From: Aureimonas sp. ME7
Lineage (GTDB): Bacteria > Pseudomonadota > Alphaproteobacteria > Rhizobiales > Rhizobiaceae
Direction: 5' to 3'
NCBI RefSeq assembly: GCF_903970965.1
Contig: NZ_CAJCKW010000002.1
Coordinates: forward strand, 496,001 to 560,000
Length of the DNA stretch: 64,000 nt
Below the pieces are notes generated by a model. It did no database searches. It was not told where the DNA came from and saw only the letters and a list, made by a program, of their open reading frames with translations. How positions within the stretch are numbered: position 1 is the stretch's first letter; each line of letters starts with the position of its first letter. The translations under genes were made by a program, and so were the position numbers. Positions 9,973-17,813 of this stretch are shown piece after piece.

Positions 9973-10701
9973 ATGATGTCTCACAATTCCGACTCGCGCG
10001 CCGTGTCCCGGCGCTTCGTGCTGCAGGGCCTTGGTATCGGCGCTGCGGCCCTCGCCCTTTCGGGCTGCACCACCGACGGGCGCGCCCGCATGGCCAACCT
10101 GACGCCGTTCAACGGCGGCACCGGCCCGAACGGCATCAGCCCGGAATACGTGACGGCCTACGGCCCGATCTCCGACAACGGCTTCAACATTCCGGGCATC
10201 GACCTCAAGCGTGTCGACCCGCGCTACCTGCGCCGCGAGGTCAGCTATGCCGGCCCCGAAGCGCCGGGCACGATCATCATCGACACGCCGACGCGCTACG
10301 CCTACCTGATCCAGCCGGGCGGCACGGCGATCCGCTATGGCGTCGGCATCGGGCGTGACGGCTTCGCCTGGGAAGGCCGGGCCCGCGTCCAGTTCAAGCG
10401 TCAATGGCCGCGCTGGACCCCGCCCTCTGAGATGATCGCTCGCCAGCCGGAGCTGGAAGTGTATCGCAACGGCATGGAGCCGGGCCTGAAGAACCCGCTC
10501 GGCGCGCGTGCGCTCTACCTGTTCAAGGACGGCAAGGACACCCTCTACCGCCTCCACGGCACGCCGGAATGGTGGACGATCGGCAAGGCGGTATCGTCGG
10601 GCTGCGTGCGGTTCATGAACCACGACATCATCGACCTCTACGACCGTGCCGACTCCGGGGCGAACGTCATCGTCAACCAGGAAGGCGGCGCGACCGTCTG
10701 A
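9973..10701 (+). CDS. L,D-transpeptidase (YkuD), Tat-type lipoprotein
   Basis: Peptidoglycan L,D-transpeptidase of the ErfK/YbiS/YnhG type, which forms 3-3 crosslinks or anchors outer membrane proteins to the wall. The N-terminus has a twin-arginine motif (SRRFVLQG, residues 12-19), a hydrophobic stretch and a lipobox LSGC with Cys32. This suggests Tat export followed by lipidation. The YkuD catalytic signature is complete: HGTPEWWTIG then SSGCVRF with the nucleophilic Cys, followed by NHDIIDLY. From ATG 9973 it has 242 residues. GTG 9961 is an alternative start that fits the AAGGAGG better. Confidence 0.9.
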   Translation: MMSHNSDSRAVSRRFVLQGLGIGAAALALSGCTTDGRARMANLTPFNGGTGPNGISPEYVTAYGPISDNGFNIPGIDLKRVDPRYLRREVSYAGPEAPGTIIIDTPTRYAYLIQPGGTAIRYGVGIGRDGFAWEGRARVQFKRQWPRWTPPSEMIARQPELEVYRNGMEPGLKNPLGARALYLFKDGKDTLYRLHGTPEWWTIGKAVSSGCVRFMNHDIIDLYDRADSGANVIVNQEGGATV

Positions 10702-10722
10702 CCGATCATCGCGTGATGATCT

Positions 10723-10757
10723 ACGGCCGGCCTTCCCCCACGGGAATGGCCGGCCGT
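10723..10757 (+). terminator. Rho-independent terminator after the L,D-transpeptidase gene
   Basis: A 10-bp perfect stem ACGGCCGGCC (10723-10732) with its complement (10748-10757) is extended inward by TTCCC/GGGAA around a four-base loop, with one bulged T. It is followed by TTTCGTTT. It separates this gene from the convergent kynureninase gene. Confidence 0.85.
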
Positions 10758-10768
10758 TTCGTTTGGGG

Positions 10769-11971
10769 TCAGGTGACCCGGCTGCGCTGCCGGAACCGCG
10801 GCTGGTCCCAGCGGCGCGAGCGCATCACGTCCACGAGGATCGCCGCGCCACGCTCCACACCGCCTTCGCTGAGGTAAAGCGGGGTGAAGCCGAAGCGCAT
10901 GATGTCGGGCGCGCGGAAATCACCGATGACCTTTTCGGCGATCAGCGCCTGCATCACCGCGTAGCCGTCCGCGAAGCGGAACGAGACCTGCGAGCCGCGC
11001 CGTGCTGGATCGCGCGGGGAAGCCAGTTCCAGTTCGGGGCAGCCCGCTTCCACCCGAGCGATGAACAGCTCCCCAAGTTCCATCGACCGGCGGCGCAGCG
11101 CCGCCATGTCGACGCCCTCCCAAGCATCGAGCGCGGCATCAAGCGCGGCCAGCGCCAGGACCGGCGGGGTGCCGACACGCATGCGCTCCGCGCCATCGGC
11201 CGGACGATAAGTCGGCTCGAAGGCGAAGGGCGCGTCGTGGCCGAACCAGCCGGACAACGCCGGGCGGACCGTTTCGCCAAGATGGGGCGCCACATAGATG
11301 AAGGCCGGCGCGCCCGGTCCCCCGTTCAGATACTTATAGGAGCAACCCACCGCGAAGTCGGCTTCCGCCCCCGACACGTCGACGGGAATGGCGCCCGCCG
11401 AATGGGCGAGATCCCAGATCACCAGGGCGCCGGCGGCGTGCGCCTTTTCGGTCAGCCGCTTCATGTCGTGGAGGCGCCCGGTCCGGTAGTCCACCTCCGT
11501 CAGCATCAGGACGGCGACGCTCTCGTCGATCGCCGCCTCCACCGCTTCGGGCTCCAGAACACGCAGTTCGTGGCCGCGATCCAGCGAGGCGATCAGCCCC
11601 TGCGCCATGTAGAGATCGGTCGGAAAGTTTCCGCTGTCCGACAGGACGACGCGGCGGTCGGGGCGCAGCTCCAGCGCGGAAGCGAGCGCCTGATAGACCT
11701 TGATCGACAAGGTGTCGCCCATGACGACCGTGCCGGCAGGCGCGCCGATCAGCCGCCCGACGCGATCGCCGACCCGGCGGGGCATATCGACCCAGCCCGA
11801 CGTGTTCCAGGCGCCGATCAGCTCAGCCCCCCATTCGCGCGTGATCGCTTGCCCCACGCGCTCGGCGACCCCCTTCGGCAGGGCGCCGAGCGAGTTGCCG
11901 TCGAGATAGATCACATCCGGCGGCAGGTCGAAGCGCTGGCGCGTAATCTCGAAGGGGTCGTTTGTCGACAT
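10769..11971 (-). CDS. kynU: Kynureninase
   Basis: PLP enzyme of aminotransferase fold type I that hydrolyses kynurenine to anthranilate and alanine (or 3-hydroxykynurenine to 3-hydroxyanthranilate) in tryptophan catabolism. The product has 400 residues, normal for KynU. The PLP lysine sits in GCSYKYLNGGPGAPAF (about residue 217), preceded by an IWDLAHSAGA aspartate motif that contacts the cofactor. IYLDGNSLGALP near the N-terminus is a family hallmark. No kynA/kynB genes are adjacent, so the rest of the pathway must lie elsewhere or the enzyme serves a salvage role. It is convergent with the preceding gene. Confidence 0.94.
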   Translation of the reverse strand: MSTNDPFEITRQRFDLPPDVIYLDGNSLGALPKGVAERVGQAITREWGAELIGAWNTSGWVDMPRRVGDRVGRLIGAPAGTVVMGDTLSIKVYQALASALELRPDRRVVLSDSGNFPTDLYMAQGLIASLDRGHELRVLEPEAVEAAIDESVAVLMLTEVDYRTGRLHDMKRLTEKAHAAGALVIWDLAHSAGAIPVDVSGAEADFAVGCSYKYLNGGPGAPAFIYVAPHLGETVRPALSGWFGHDAPFAFEPTYRPADGAERMRVGTPPVLALAALDAALDAWEGVDMAALRRRSMELGELFIARVEAGCPELELASPRDPARRGSQVSFRFADGYAVMQALIAEKVIGDFRAPDIMRFGFTPLYLSEGGVERGAAILVDVMRSRRWDQPRFRQRSRVT

Positions 11972-12043
11972 GGGCTGGCTTCCTCGAAGGGGTCGCGAGC
12001 TTCTTGGCGGGAACCGCTGATCCTCGCAAGGGAGACCGGGCGC

Positions 12044-13090
12044 TCACACCTCGACGAACATCTCCGGTCCGAAGCCGATGCGCTGCGCGAACTCGTTCCA
12101 GTCGGCATTGCGCAGCGCCCCGCCCGAGGCGGCACGGTGGCCGTTGCCGTATTGCTCGGTGGCGCCGCTCGGGCGCGCTTCCGCCAGGAACGCCAGGATG
12201 TCGCGATCGGTGGCGGTGCGCGCGGCAAAATGCACCCAGCCTTCGCGGTAGCCGGTATTGGCGGCGATCACGATCCGGTCCTTCAAACGGCCGCGCCATG
12301 CTTGCGCGACGAGCGGATGGATCTGGCAGGGGGAATCGAAGCGGACGATCCCGACCTCGCCGTTCACCTTGGGGGCGATCTTGCGCGCCTCGTCCAGGGC
12401 TTCGCGGACTTCGACCTTGGCCTGTAGGAGCCTCTGCGTCTCGGGATGGTCGCCGGACAGAACCGCCTTCGGACCGTCGGCCTTTTCCAGAAGCGCGAAC
12501 GCGGCCGAGGCGTCTCCGCTCGCCGTGCGGCGCGGGGCGTTCACCAGCGAGGCAGCCTTGCGCAGCGCCGTGATGCCGTAGCGCGAGCGCGCGTCCGCCA
12601 TCTCCGCAAAACCATAGTCCTCGGCCATGTCGCCGATGATGCCGATCGCTGCAAGCCATAGAAGGTCGTCCGCCTCGCCGAGCATCTGGGCGCAGCGATA
12701 GGCGAGGAGGCTGGAGGTCGGGATCGGATCGTCCGCCACGCCGCTGATGACGACGGCGCCCTTCGGCACGCCGCTCGGGACATGATGGTCGATCAGGACC
12801 GTCGGCACGTCGTCGCGCGGCAGCGTGGCGGCGACGCCGAGATCGGTGATGATCAGCCCACCCATCGCGCGCCCGCCGAGTTCCTGCCGAAACTCAGCCG
12901 AGTAGGCGTTCTCGCCCTTGCCCACGATGCGAAGCTCGCTGCCGATCCCCGCCCGTTCGAGCGCCTTGCGCAGGATCACGCCGGCCGACAGACCGTCCGC
13001 GTCGTTGTGGCACACGATGAGTGGGTCCGGACCGAAGTCTCGCACGGCCTTGGCGAACGCTTCCGGCGGATCGAACTTGAAAACCGACAT
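12044..13090 (-). CDS. DHH/DHHA1 family phosphoesterase
   Basis: A 348-residue protein with an N-terminal DHH domain: metal-binding CHNDADGLSAG near residue 26, IITDLG, and the defining LIDHHVP near residue 98. A C-terminal DHHA1-like domain has a GNGHRAASGG substrate motif near residue 322. The family includes RecJ exonuclease, nanoRNases and cyclic dinucleotide phosphodiesterases. This one lacks RecJ's extra domains, so the substrate is unknown. ATG 13090 is chosen because the MSVFKFDPPEAF start follows a clean coding onset; the long upstream open frame runs over the divergent DUF2171 gene. Confidence 0.8.
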   Translation of the reverse strand: MSVFKFDPPEAFAKAVRDFGPDPLIVCHNDADGLSAGVILRKALERAGIGSELRIVGKGENAYSAEFRQELGGRAMGGLIITDLGVAATLPRDDVPTVLIDHHVPSGVPKGAVVISGVADDPIPTSSLLAYRCAQMLGEADDLLWLAAIGIIGDMAEDYGFAEMADARSRYGITALRKAASLVNAPRRTASGDASAAFALLEKADGPKAVLSGDHPETQRLLQAKVEVREALDEARKIAPKVNGEVGIVRFDSPCQIHPLVAQAWRGRLKDRIVIAANTGYREGWVHFAARTATDRDILAFLAEARPSGATEQYGNGHRAASGGALRNADWNEFAQRIGFGPEMFVEV

Positions 13091-13291
13091 GGATGGGGAC
13101 TCGCGTTGGATGGCACTCCCGAGCCAACGTCTCCACGCTCCATTCGCTCCCCGCTGCGACCGGCGGACGCTTCGATCGCGTCCCAGCCAACCAGTCCCCC
13201 GACGAGCGCCGGAACCCAAGCCGCATACGCCCCATTCCGGCCCACAAGGCTTCGGTCGAAAGCGAGCGAAGCGACAGGACAGGAGCCCCCG

Positions 13292-13594
13292 ATGGCCGAT
13301 CGAAACGCGATACGCGAGCATATGGAAGTGAAGGGGTCCGACGGCGGCCATGTCGGCACGGTGGACCATCTCGACGGCGAGCGCATCAAGCTGACGCGCA
13401 CCGATGTCGCCGCCGACGGGGAACATCGTTTCATCCATCTCGACAGCGTGGACCGCGTCGAAGCCGAGGCCGTGGTTCTCAATCGCACCACCAGCCAGGC
13501 CCAGGACGAATGGGGCGTCGAGAGTGTCGGCGCCGCGCCTGCCGACGACGAGGAGCACGGCGCGGGCGCGGGCTCGCCCACGGCCGGCCCATGA
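13292..13594 (+). CDS. DUF2171 domain protein
   Basis: A 100-residue, strongly acidic soluble protein. Residues 5-65 match the DUF2171 pattern (IREHMEVKGSDGGHVGTVD, then IKLTRTD and IHLDSVDRVE), a PRC-barrel-like fold of unknown function. The C-terminal 30 residues are low-complexity Gly/Ala/Glu/Asp. ATG 13292 follows AGGAGC with good spacing. It is divergent from the DHH phosphoesterase gene with a 200-bp gap. No function can be assigned. Confidence 0.75.
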   Translation: MADRNAIREHMEVKGSDGGHVGTVDHLDGERIKLTRTDVAADGEHRFIHLDSVDRVEAEAVVLNRTTSQAQDEWGVESVGAAPADDEEHGAGAGSPTAGP

Positions 13595-13635
13595 CCCGCC
13601 GCCACGCCCTTCCCCCTCTCGGAGACCTGAGTCCG

Positions 13636-14784
13636 ATGAACCATCTCAAGCATTCCACCGCTGCCCTCCTCATCGGGATCGGGCTGGCAGCCGCACCGGC
13701 TATCGCTTTCGCGCAAGCGACGGAGGGCGCCGGCGTCCAGAAGGTCGCCGACTTCCCCCATCAGGTCACCGGCGTCAGCGTTTCGGAGGATGGGCGCATC
13801 TTCGTGAACTTCCCGCGCTGGACGGAAGATTCGCCGATCTCCGTCGGCGAGTGGAAAGACGGGGCGCTCGTCCCCTACCCCAACGACGAATGGAACGCGT
13901 GGCGCAACGCGAGGAAGGACGAGCTTTCGCCCGGCGATCATTTCGTCTGCGTTCAGAGCGTTGTCGCCGACGGGCGTGGTCATCTCTGGGTGCTGGACGC
14001 GGCAGCACCCGCGCAGAGCCTTCTGGTTCCCGGCGGCGCCAAGCTCGTGGCGATCGACCTCGAAACCAACAAACCGTCGAAGACGATCGCCTTCGACGAA
14101 ACGGTCGCGCCTCAGGGCTCCTACCTCAACGACGTCCGGTTTTCCGCCGACGGCCGTCATGCCTTCATCACGGATTCGGGCGCGAAGGGCGCGCTGATCG
14201 TGGTGGATCTGGAAAGCAAACAGGCCCGGCGCGTTCTCGACGGCCATCCCTCGACGCAGGTCGAAAAGGGCCTCGTGGTAAAGGCGGACGGAAAGGACCT
14301 GCGTCGCCCGGACGGGCGCGGCGTCGAGTTCTCGGCCGACGGCATTGCCCTGTCGGCGGACGGCTACCTCTACTGGCAGGCGATCAAAGGCCGGACGCTC
14401 TACCGCATCGCCACCGACGCCCTGACGGGCGACGGGCTCGCGGGCAAGGATGTGGCCGGAAAGGTCGAGACCTTCGGCGAGAACGGCGTGGCGGACGGAC
14501 TCTGGATCGGCCGTGACAGCGGCCGGATGTACATCACTTCGCCCGAGGACGATTCGCTGAAAGTTCGCGACCTTTCGGCCGGCGCCGAGGGCAAGCCCGA
14601 GGTCCTCGTGAAGGACGCGCAGCTGCGTTGGCCGGACACGCTGTCGGAAGGCCCGGACGGGTCGATCTACGTGACGACCTCGCGCATCCAGGATTCGGCG
14701 TTCTTCAAGCCGGACGCCCCGGCCAGCCTGCCGACCCAGCTTTGGCGCGTCGTGTTCCCGACGGACGCCGAAGCGCGTCCCTGA
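13636..14784 (+). CDS. Yellow/MRJP-like secreted beta-propeller protein
   Basis: A 382-residue exported protein. Residues 1-27 form a signal peptide (hydrophobic LLIGIGLAAAPAIAFA ending at AFAQ). The rest resembles the major royal jelly/yellow family of six-bladed propellers: GRIFVNFPRWTEDSP (about 55), LWVLDAAAP, GSYLNDVRF, FITDSG, GIALSADGYLYWQAIKGRTLYRI (in two parts, about 237-260) and PDTLSEGPDGSIYVTTS. Bacterial members are periplasmic proteins of unknown role, sometimes annotated SMP-30/gluconolaconase-like. It ends at a strong terminator. No operon partner is obvious. Confidence 0.8.
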   Translation: MNHLKHSTAALLIGIGLAAAPAIAFAQATEGAGVQKVADFPHQVTGVSVSEDGRIFVNFPRWTEDSPISVGEWKDGALVPYPNDEWNAWRNARKDELSPGDHFVCVQSVVADGRGHLWVLDAAAPAQSLLVPGGAKLVAIDLETNKPSKTIAFDETVAPQGSYLNDVRFSADGRHAFITDSGAKGALIVVDLESKQARRVLDGHPSTQVEKGLVVKADGKDLRRPDGRGVEFSADGIALSADGYLYWQAIKGRTLYRIATDALTGDGLAGKDVAGKVETFGENGVADGLWIGRDSGRMYITSPEDDSLKVRDLSAGAEGKPEVLVKDAQLRWPDTLSEGPDGSIYVTTSRIQDSAFFKPDAPASLPTQLWRVVFPTDAEARP

Positions 14785-14794
14785 ATCCGATATG

Positions 14795-14826
14795 AAAAGG
14801 GGCACCGATCGCTCGGCGCCCCTTTT
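14795..14826 (+). terminator. Rho-independent terminator after the yellow-like gene
   Basis: A nine-base-pair stem AAAAGGGGC (14795-14803) with GCCCCTTTT (14818-14826) around a 14-base loop, ending in a T-tract followed by CCTC. It lies 11 bases after the stop codon. Confidence 0.8.
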
Positions 14827-14851
14827 CCTCATTCCGATCGGGATACGAGAC

Positions 14852-14932
14852 ATGGACAGTCTGCCCGACGATCTCGGCCTGCTCCTAAAGATCTGGCGCG
14901 TCCTCTTCGGCGGCAGCGAAGGCACGGGATGA
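14852..14932 (+). CDS. Possible 26-residue small ORF
   Basis: Starts MDSLPDDLGLLLKIWRVLFG and ends in a short polar tail, 26 codons plus stop. Its stop overlaps the start of the next small ORF by ATGA. It is amphipathic with an acidic N-terminus. GGGATACGAGAC lies just upstream as a weak ribosome site. The coupling pattern is the main reason to list it; its length and the lack of a known family keep confidence low. Confidence 0.35.
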   Translation: MDSLPDDLGLLLKIWRVLFGGSEGTG

Positions 14933-15003
14933 CGAAGCTGATGGGCTTCCTCGCCGCCTATCTCCTGATCGGCGGCCTCGTCTTCGCCCTTTGGACGCGG
15001 TAG
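14929..15003 (+). CDS. Possible 24-residue single-span membrane peptide
   Basis: Twenty-four codons, starting MTKLMGFLAAYLLIGGLVFA and ending LWTR. One continuous hydrophobic span of about 18 residues is flanked by Lys at the N side and Arg at the C side, the layout of small membrane accessory peptides. The start overlaps the preceding small ORF's stop (ATGA). It lies head-on to the MFS transporter gene, with 10 bases between stops. I recognise no family. Confidence 0.4.
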   Translation: MTKLMGFLAAYLLIGGLVFALWTR

Positions 15004-15013
15004 CCGGCGCCGG

Positions 15014-16345
15014 TCAGACGGCCCGCAGCCGGCGCTGCCGGTTCACGCGCAAGGCGACGAGCGTGCAAACGGCGCCCGACATCAGGTAGATACCGACCGC
15101 TGCCAGCCCGAAACGGCTGGAGGCGCCGAGCGCGACGAGCGGCGCGAAGCCCGCGCCGATCAGCCACGCGAGGTCCGACGTGAAGGCGGAGCCCGTGTAG
15201 CGGTCGCGGCCTTCGAAGTTCGACGCCACGGCGCCCGCCGACTGGCCGTGCGCCAGCCCGAGCAGCGCGAAGCCGATCATGATGAACGTCGTTTGCCCGG
15301 TGTCGCCGCCGCCCAGAAGAAAGGGCGTCGCCACGCTGAAGACGCCGATCGCGATGGCGCAGGCGCCCAAGTAAGTGCGGCGCCCCGTCCGATCGGCGAT
15401 GACGCCCGACAGGATGATACACACCAAGCAGATCAGCGCGCCGACCAGCTGCGTCAGCAGGAATTCGCCGGGCGAGCGGTCGGAGAAGAGGTCGATGTAG
15501 GAAATCGGGAAGATCGTCACGAGGTGGAACAGGGCGAAGCTCGCCAGCGGCACGAAGGCGCCGACGAGAACCGCCGGGCCGCTCGTGTTCAGGAGTTCGC
15601 GCACGCTGATCGGCGTCAGGTCGCGGCTCTCGTAGAGGCCGGCATATTCTTCCGTGGCGATGAGGCGCAGCCGGGCGAAGAGGTTCACGACGTTGATCGT
15701 GAAGGCCACGAAGAACGGATAGCGCCAGCCCCAGCCGAGGAAATCCTCCGTCGACAGGTTGAGATAGAAGAAGGCGAAGAGCGCGCTGGCGATGATGAAG
15801 CCGATGGGATGCCCGAGCTGCGGCATCATCGCGTACCACGCACGGTGCTTCTCGGGCGCGTTCAGCGCGAGCAGCGAGGCGAGGCCATCCCACGCGCCGC
15901 CGAGCGCGAAGCCCTGGCCGAGGCGGAACACGATGAGCGCGGCCACCGCCCATGTGCCGATCGTCTCGTATCCCGGAATAAAGGCAATCGCGGCGGTGGA
16001 GCCGCCCAGCATGAAGAGCGCGATCGTCAGCTTGACGCCGCGCCCGTGGCGGCGGTCGATGCGGGTGAAGAACATCGAGCCGAGCGGGCGTGCCACGAAG
16101 GCGAGACCGAACACGGCGAAGGCGTAGAGCGTGCCCGTCAGCCGGTCGGCGAAGGGGAAGATCAGCGCGGGAAAGACGATCACGGAGGCGATGCCGTAGA
16201 CGAAGAAGTCGAACGCCTCGGACGCGCGCCCGATGATGACGCCGATCGCGAGTTCGCCCGGCGAGACATGCCCGTCCGTCGAAACGAGACGGGCGTCGCG
16301 CTCCATTTCCGTGGACGATGCCACTGACTGGTTCGGCGTCGACAT
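15014..16345 (-). CDS. MFS transporter, metabolite:H+ symporter-like
   Basis: A 443-residue inner membrane protein with 12 hydrophobic segments. The loop 2-3 signature appears as RIDRRHGRGVKL (about residues 97-108), and RASEAFDFFVYGIAS at TM1 is typical of the MHS branch (ProP/KgtP/ShiA type). VIADRTGRRTYLG is the second half's equivalent loop. The start ATG 16343-16345 avoids the upstream hydrophilic extension. It is divergent from cyoA with a 176-bp shared promoter region. The substrate is unknown. A transporter at this position suggests co-regulation with the quinol oxidase. Confidence 0.85.
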   Translation of the reverse strand: MSTPNQSVASSTEMERDARLVSTDGHVSPGELAIGVIIGRASEAFDFFVYGIASVIVFPALIFPFADRLTGTLYAFAVFGLAFVARPLGSMFFTRIDRRHGRGVKLTIALFMLGGSTAAIAFIPGYETIGTWAVAALIVFRLGQGFALGGAWDGLASLLALNAPEKHRAWYAMMPQLGHPIGFIIASALFAFFYLNLSTEDFLGWGWRYPFFVAFTINVVNLFARLRLIATEEYAGLYESRDLTPISVRELLNTSGPAVLVGAFVPLASFALFHLVTIFPISYIDLFSDRSPGEFLLTQLVGALICLVCIILSGVIADRTGRRTYLGACAIAIGVFSVATPFLLGGGDTGQTTFIMIGFALLGLAHGQSAGAVASNFEGRDRYTGSAFTSDLAWLIGAGFAPLVALGASSRFGLAAVGIYLMSGAVCTLVALRVNRQRRLRAV

Positions 16346-16521
16346 GCCGCAGCTCCTGATGAATCCGGTCGCACAGCGCTCTCTTGAGAAAGATGGCGCT
16401 GGCACCGATGTCGAATAGGTCGCTCGCCGTATATTCGTCAAACGACGACGGGTGGACAAAACGTCCAATCCTCATGCCGCGCTGCAAAACATACACCGCA
16501 AGCCAAGATTTCGGGACTGAG

Positions 16522-17754
16522 ATGGTCGTTTTGCTCAACAGATCCGTACGCATCCTCGGGTTGCTCTTCGCGCTCGTCGCCCTGAGCGGCTGCAACCTCG
16601 TGGTGATGAACCCTTCCGGCTTCATTGCCTCGCAGCAGGCGAACCTCATCCTGATCTCGACCGGGCTGATGCTGCTGATCATCGTTCCGGTGATCGTGGC
16701 GACGCTCTGGTTCGCCTGGCGCTACCGCGCGAGCAATCCGGACGCCAGGTACGACGGGGACTGGCACCATTCGACGCAGCTCGAAGTCTTGATCTGGACC
16801 GCACCGCTGATGATCATCATCGCGCTGGGCGCCGTCACCTGGATCTCGACCCACCTTCTCGATCCCTACCGGCCGCTGGAGCGCATCGACGCTGCGCGCC
16901 CCGTCACCGCCGAGACGCCGCCGATCACGGTGGAGGTCGTGGCGCTCGACTGGAAGTGGATGTTCATCTACCCCGAACTCGGCATCGCGACCGTGAATGA
17001 GCTCGCGGCGCCCGTGGATCGGCCGATCAACTTCAAGCTGACCTCCAGCGCGATCATGAACACGTTCTACGTGCCCGCGCTCGCCGGCATGATCTACACG
17101 ATGCCCGGCATGGAAACGAAGCTTCATGCCGTGATCAACAAGCCGGGCATTTATGACGGCCTGTCGGCCAACTATTCCGGCCCCGGCTTTTCCAACATGC
17201 ACTTCAAGTTCCATGGTCTCGAAGCGGCCGAATTCGACGCGTGGGTCGCCAAGGTGAAGGCCGAAGGGCAGCCGCTCGACCGCACGCGCTATATGGAAGT
17301 GGAAAAGCCGAGCGAAGCCGAGCCGATCCATTATTACGCCTCGGTGGACGACGACCTCTTCCATTCCATCCTGAACATGTGCGTCGAGCCGGGCCGCATG
17401 TGCATGGACGAGATGATGCATATCGACATGCAGGGCGGCGGCGGACACGACAGCGCGGCCAACCGCGATCGTCTCGTCTACGACGGCAACCGCCATCATG
17501 ACGGCGCGGGTCACGGCCCTTCGGGCTATGCCGGCGCCAAGGTGGAGGGCGAGGAAGCACCGGGCGCGACGTTCCCGGCGTCGGGCCGCACGCCGCGCTC
17601 GCCCGACCAGCCGGAAGGCATGCAGTCCGACGAGACCGGCCCGGCGACCCAGCCCTCCGCGCCCAGCTCCAGCGGTGGGCACGAACACCATCAGATGGCC
17701 CCGAGCGGCGGCGCGGATGCGCCCGCTCCCAGCCAGCTGAACCAGAACCAGTGA
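16522..17754 (+). CDS. cyoA: Cytochrome bo3 ubiquinol oxidase subunit II
   Basis: Subunit II of the bo3 quinol oxidase, 410 residues from ATG 16522. A lipoprotein signal ends at LSGC (Cys24). Two membrane helices (about 45-70 and 92-115) precede a periplasmic cupredoxin domain (VEVVALDWKWMFIYPELGIA, about 140-160) that lacks a CuA site, as in quinol oxidases. The core ends near residue 300; E. coli CyoA is about 315 residues. The remaining 108 residues are a Gly/His/Pro-rich periplasmic tail (GGGGHD, NRHHDGAGHG, GGHEHH). ATG 16384 would add an implausible hydrophilic N-terminus before the signal. First gene of the cyo cluster. Confidence 0.95.
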   Translation: MVVLLNRSVRILGLLFALVALSGCNLVVMNPSGFIASQQANLILISTGLMLLIIVPVIVATLWFAWRYRASNPDARYDGDWHHSTQLEVLIWTAPLMIIIALGAVTWISTHLLDPYRPLERIDAARPVTAETPPITVEVVALDWKWMFIYPELGIATVNELAAPVDRPINFKLTSSAIMNTFYVPALAGMIYTMPGMETKLHAVINKPGIYDGLSANYSGPGFSNMHFKFHGLEAAEFDAWVAKVKAEGQPLDRTRYMEVEKPSEAEPIHYYASVDDDLFHSILNMCVEPGRMCMDEMMHIDMQGGGGHDSAANRDRLVYDGNRHHDGAGHGPSGYAGAKVEGEEAPGATFPASGRTPRSPDQPEGMQSDETGPATQPSAPSSSGGHEHHQMAPSGGADAPAPSQLNQNQ

Positions 17755-17813
17755 GCGAGCGGCCGAGGCCTTCCCCCTCGACCGGCCCCGACGCGAACCG
17801 ATAGGTCCGACCG

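Noticed and set aside
10704-10721. GATCATC/GATGATC palindrome directly after the L,D-transpeptidase stop
   Set aside because: Short, overshadowed by the strong terminator that follows; no independent evidence of function.
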